Of a stretch of DNA of 64,000 nucleotides, positions 63,738 to 64,000 are shown piece by piece. Within the stretch, counting starts at the first letter, position 1. Every line of letters starts with the position of its first letter. The notes under the pieces are model-generated. The model had not been told where the DNA came from. It ran no database searches and saw only the letters and a list, made by a program, of their open reading frames with translations. The stretch is taken from assembly GCF_003026455.1 (NCBI RefSeq), contig NZ_PYMB01000002.1:220856-284855 (forward strand), written 5' to 3'. The translations under genes and the position numbers were made by a program. The stretch is from Photobacterium rosenbergii (GTDB lineage: Bacteria > Pseudomonadota > Gammaproteobacteria > Enterobacterales > Vibrionaceae).

Positions 63738-64000
63738 CTAGCTAGGGTTAATTAACGGTTGGAAATGACGTTTTTTATACCATAAGGCGCTTAATATCAA
63801 TGAGTTAGTGTTAATGTTGTAAGCGCTGTTAGGACCACCATTCAAATACATGCCAGTGGGAACGGCTCTGTGAGTCAGGCTGCTGTTAATCACTTTTTCG
63901 GCTAATTGCTGGCTGAAATCATCACTCTCAAATAACACACTCAATCCGAAAGCGACTTTATTGCTGAATATCTGTGGATTTTCGACTGGCTTTCCTCCTG
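63738..64000 (-). CDS. DUF3131-type protein, C-terminal end (gene continues beyond the window)
   Basis: About 87 codons are open to the window edge. The reading is GGKPVENPQIFSNKVAFGLS, then VLFESDDFSQQLAEKV, and the end YNINTNSLILSALWYKKRHF. The NTNSLIL-A-L-x-Y-K ending resembles the alpha/alpha-barrel DUF3131 family found in polysaccharide loci. It lies upstream of the GH16 gene on the same strand with a 140-bp spacer, so they may share regulation. Confidence 0.65.
   Translation of the reverse strand, partial: GGKPVENPQIFSNKVAFGLSVLFESDDFSQQLAEKVINSSLTHRAVPTGMYLNGGPNSAYNINTNSLILSALWYKKRHFQPLINPS

Noticed and set aside
1..64000. CRISPR arrays, rRNA or tRNA genes, insertion sequences
   Set aside because: No regularly spaced repeat series, no cloverleaf-like gene with the conserved TTCGA loop, and no transposase reading frame were seen by eye.

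Overview
The window reads as chromosome of a marine gammaproteobacterium, most likely Vibrionaceae. It has metE/metR, glpABC, a pstSCAB operon, a NupC-type transporter, MscS and a DcuC-type transporter, plus a prophage of the P2/HP1/K139 kind. The assignment comes from recognising protein families; no database was searched.

Layout. 1-18.5 kb is host sequence: a cut DcuC gene, a LysR regulator divergent from an MFS exporter, a chemoreceptor, glpABC, a diguanylate cyclase, two small genes of unknown role, metR divergent from metE, a small secreted protein, a META-domain lipoprotein and an MscS channel. 18,554-55,716 is a complete, apparently intact ~37 kb P2/HP1-like prophage bounded by a perfect 45-bp direct repeat. 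55.7-64 kb is host again: pstB-A-C-S with a Pho-box array, a LysR regulator, a nucleoside transporter, a small conserved gene, a GH16 glucanase and the end of a DUF3131 protein.

Prophage. From the left: int; an accessory block (SRA-like/HNH nuclease with a membrane protein, exported small proteins); a leftward operon cI > OLD-family ATPase/TOPRIM nuclease > second SRA-like/HNH nuclease; rightward cox, cII, small early genes and the gpA-type replication initiator; a small SOS-type gene; an AT-rich lipoprotein hydrolase; ogr, portal and terminase leftward; then scaffold, capsid, head, tail, lysis, baseplate and fibre genes rightward; finally an OafA-like acyltransferase beside attR. The att core is the hairpin terminator of the host pst operon, so integration copies the terminator and spares both neighbours. 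The left copy also sits where int transcription should end.

Most notable: (1) three perfect CTGT-N8-ACAG LexA-type boxes, placed at int, at a 70-aa gene that is a candidate antirepressor, and at ogr, suggesting SOS wiring of excision, derepression and late gene activation; (2) a defence-like operon in which an OLD-family nuclease and a modified-DNA-type HNH nuclease overlap each other and the lysogeny repressor, with a second SRA-like/HNH plus membrane-protein pair nearby; (3) a -1 frameshift site in the tail chaperone gene; (4) a four-copy ATTCGGAT array between the divergent late operons; (5) a tail fibre with an AT-rich, apparently swapped beta-helix half, together with an O-antigen-type acyltransferase.
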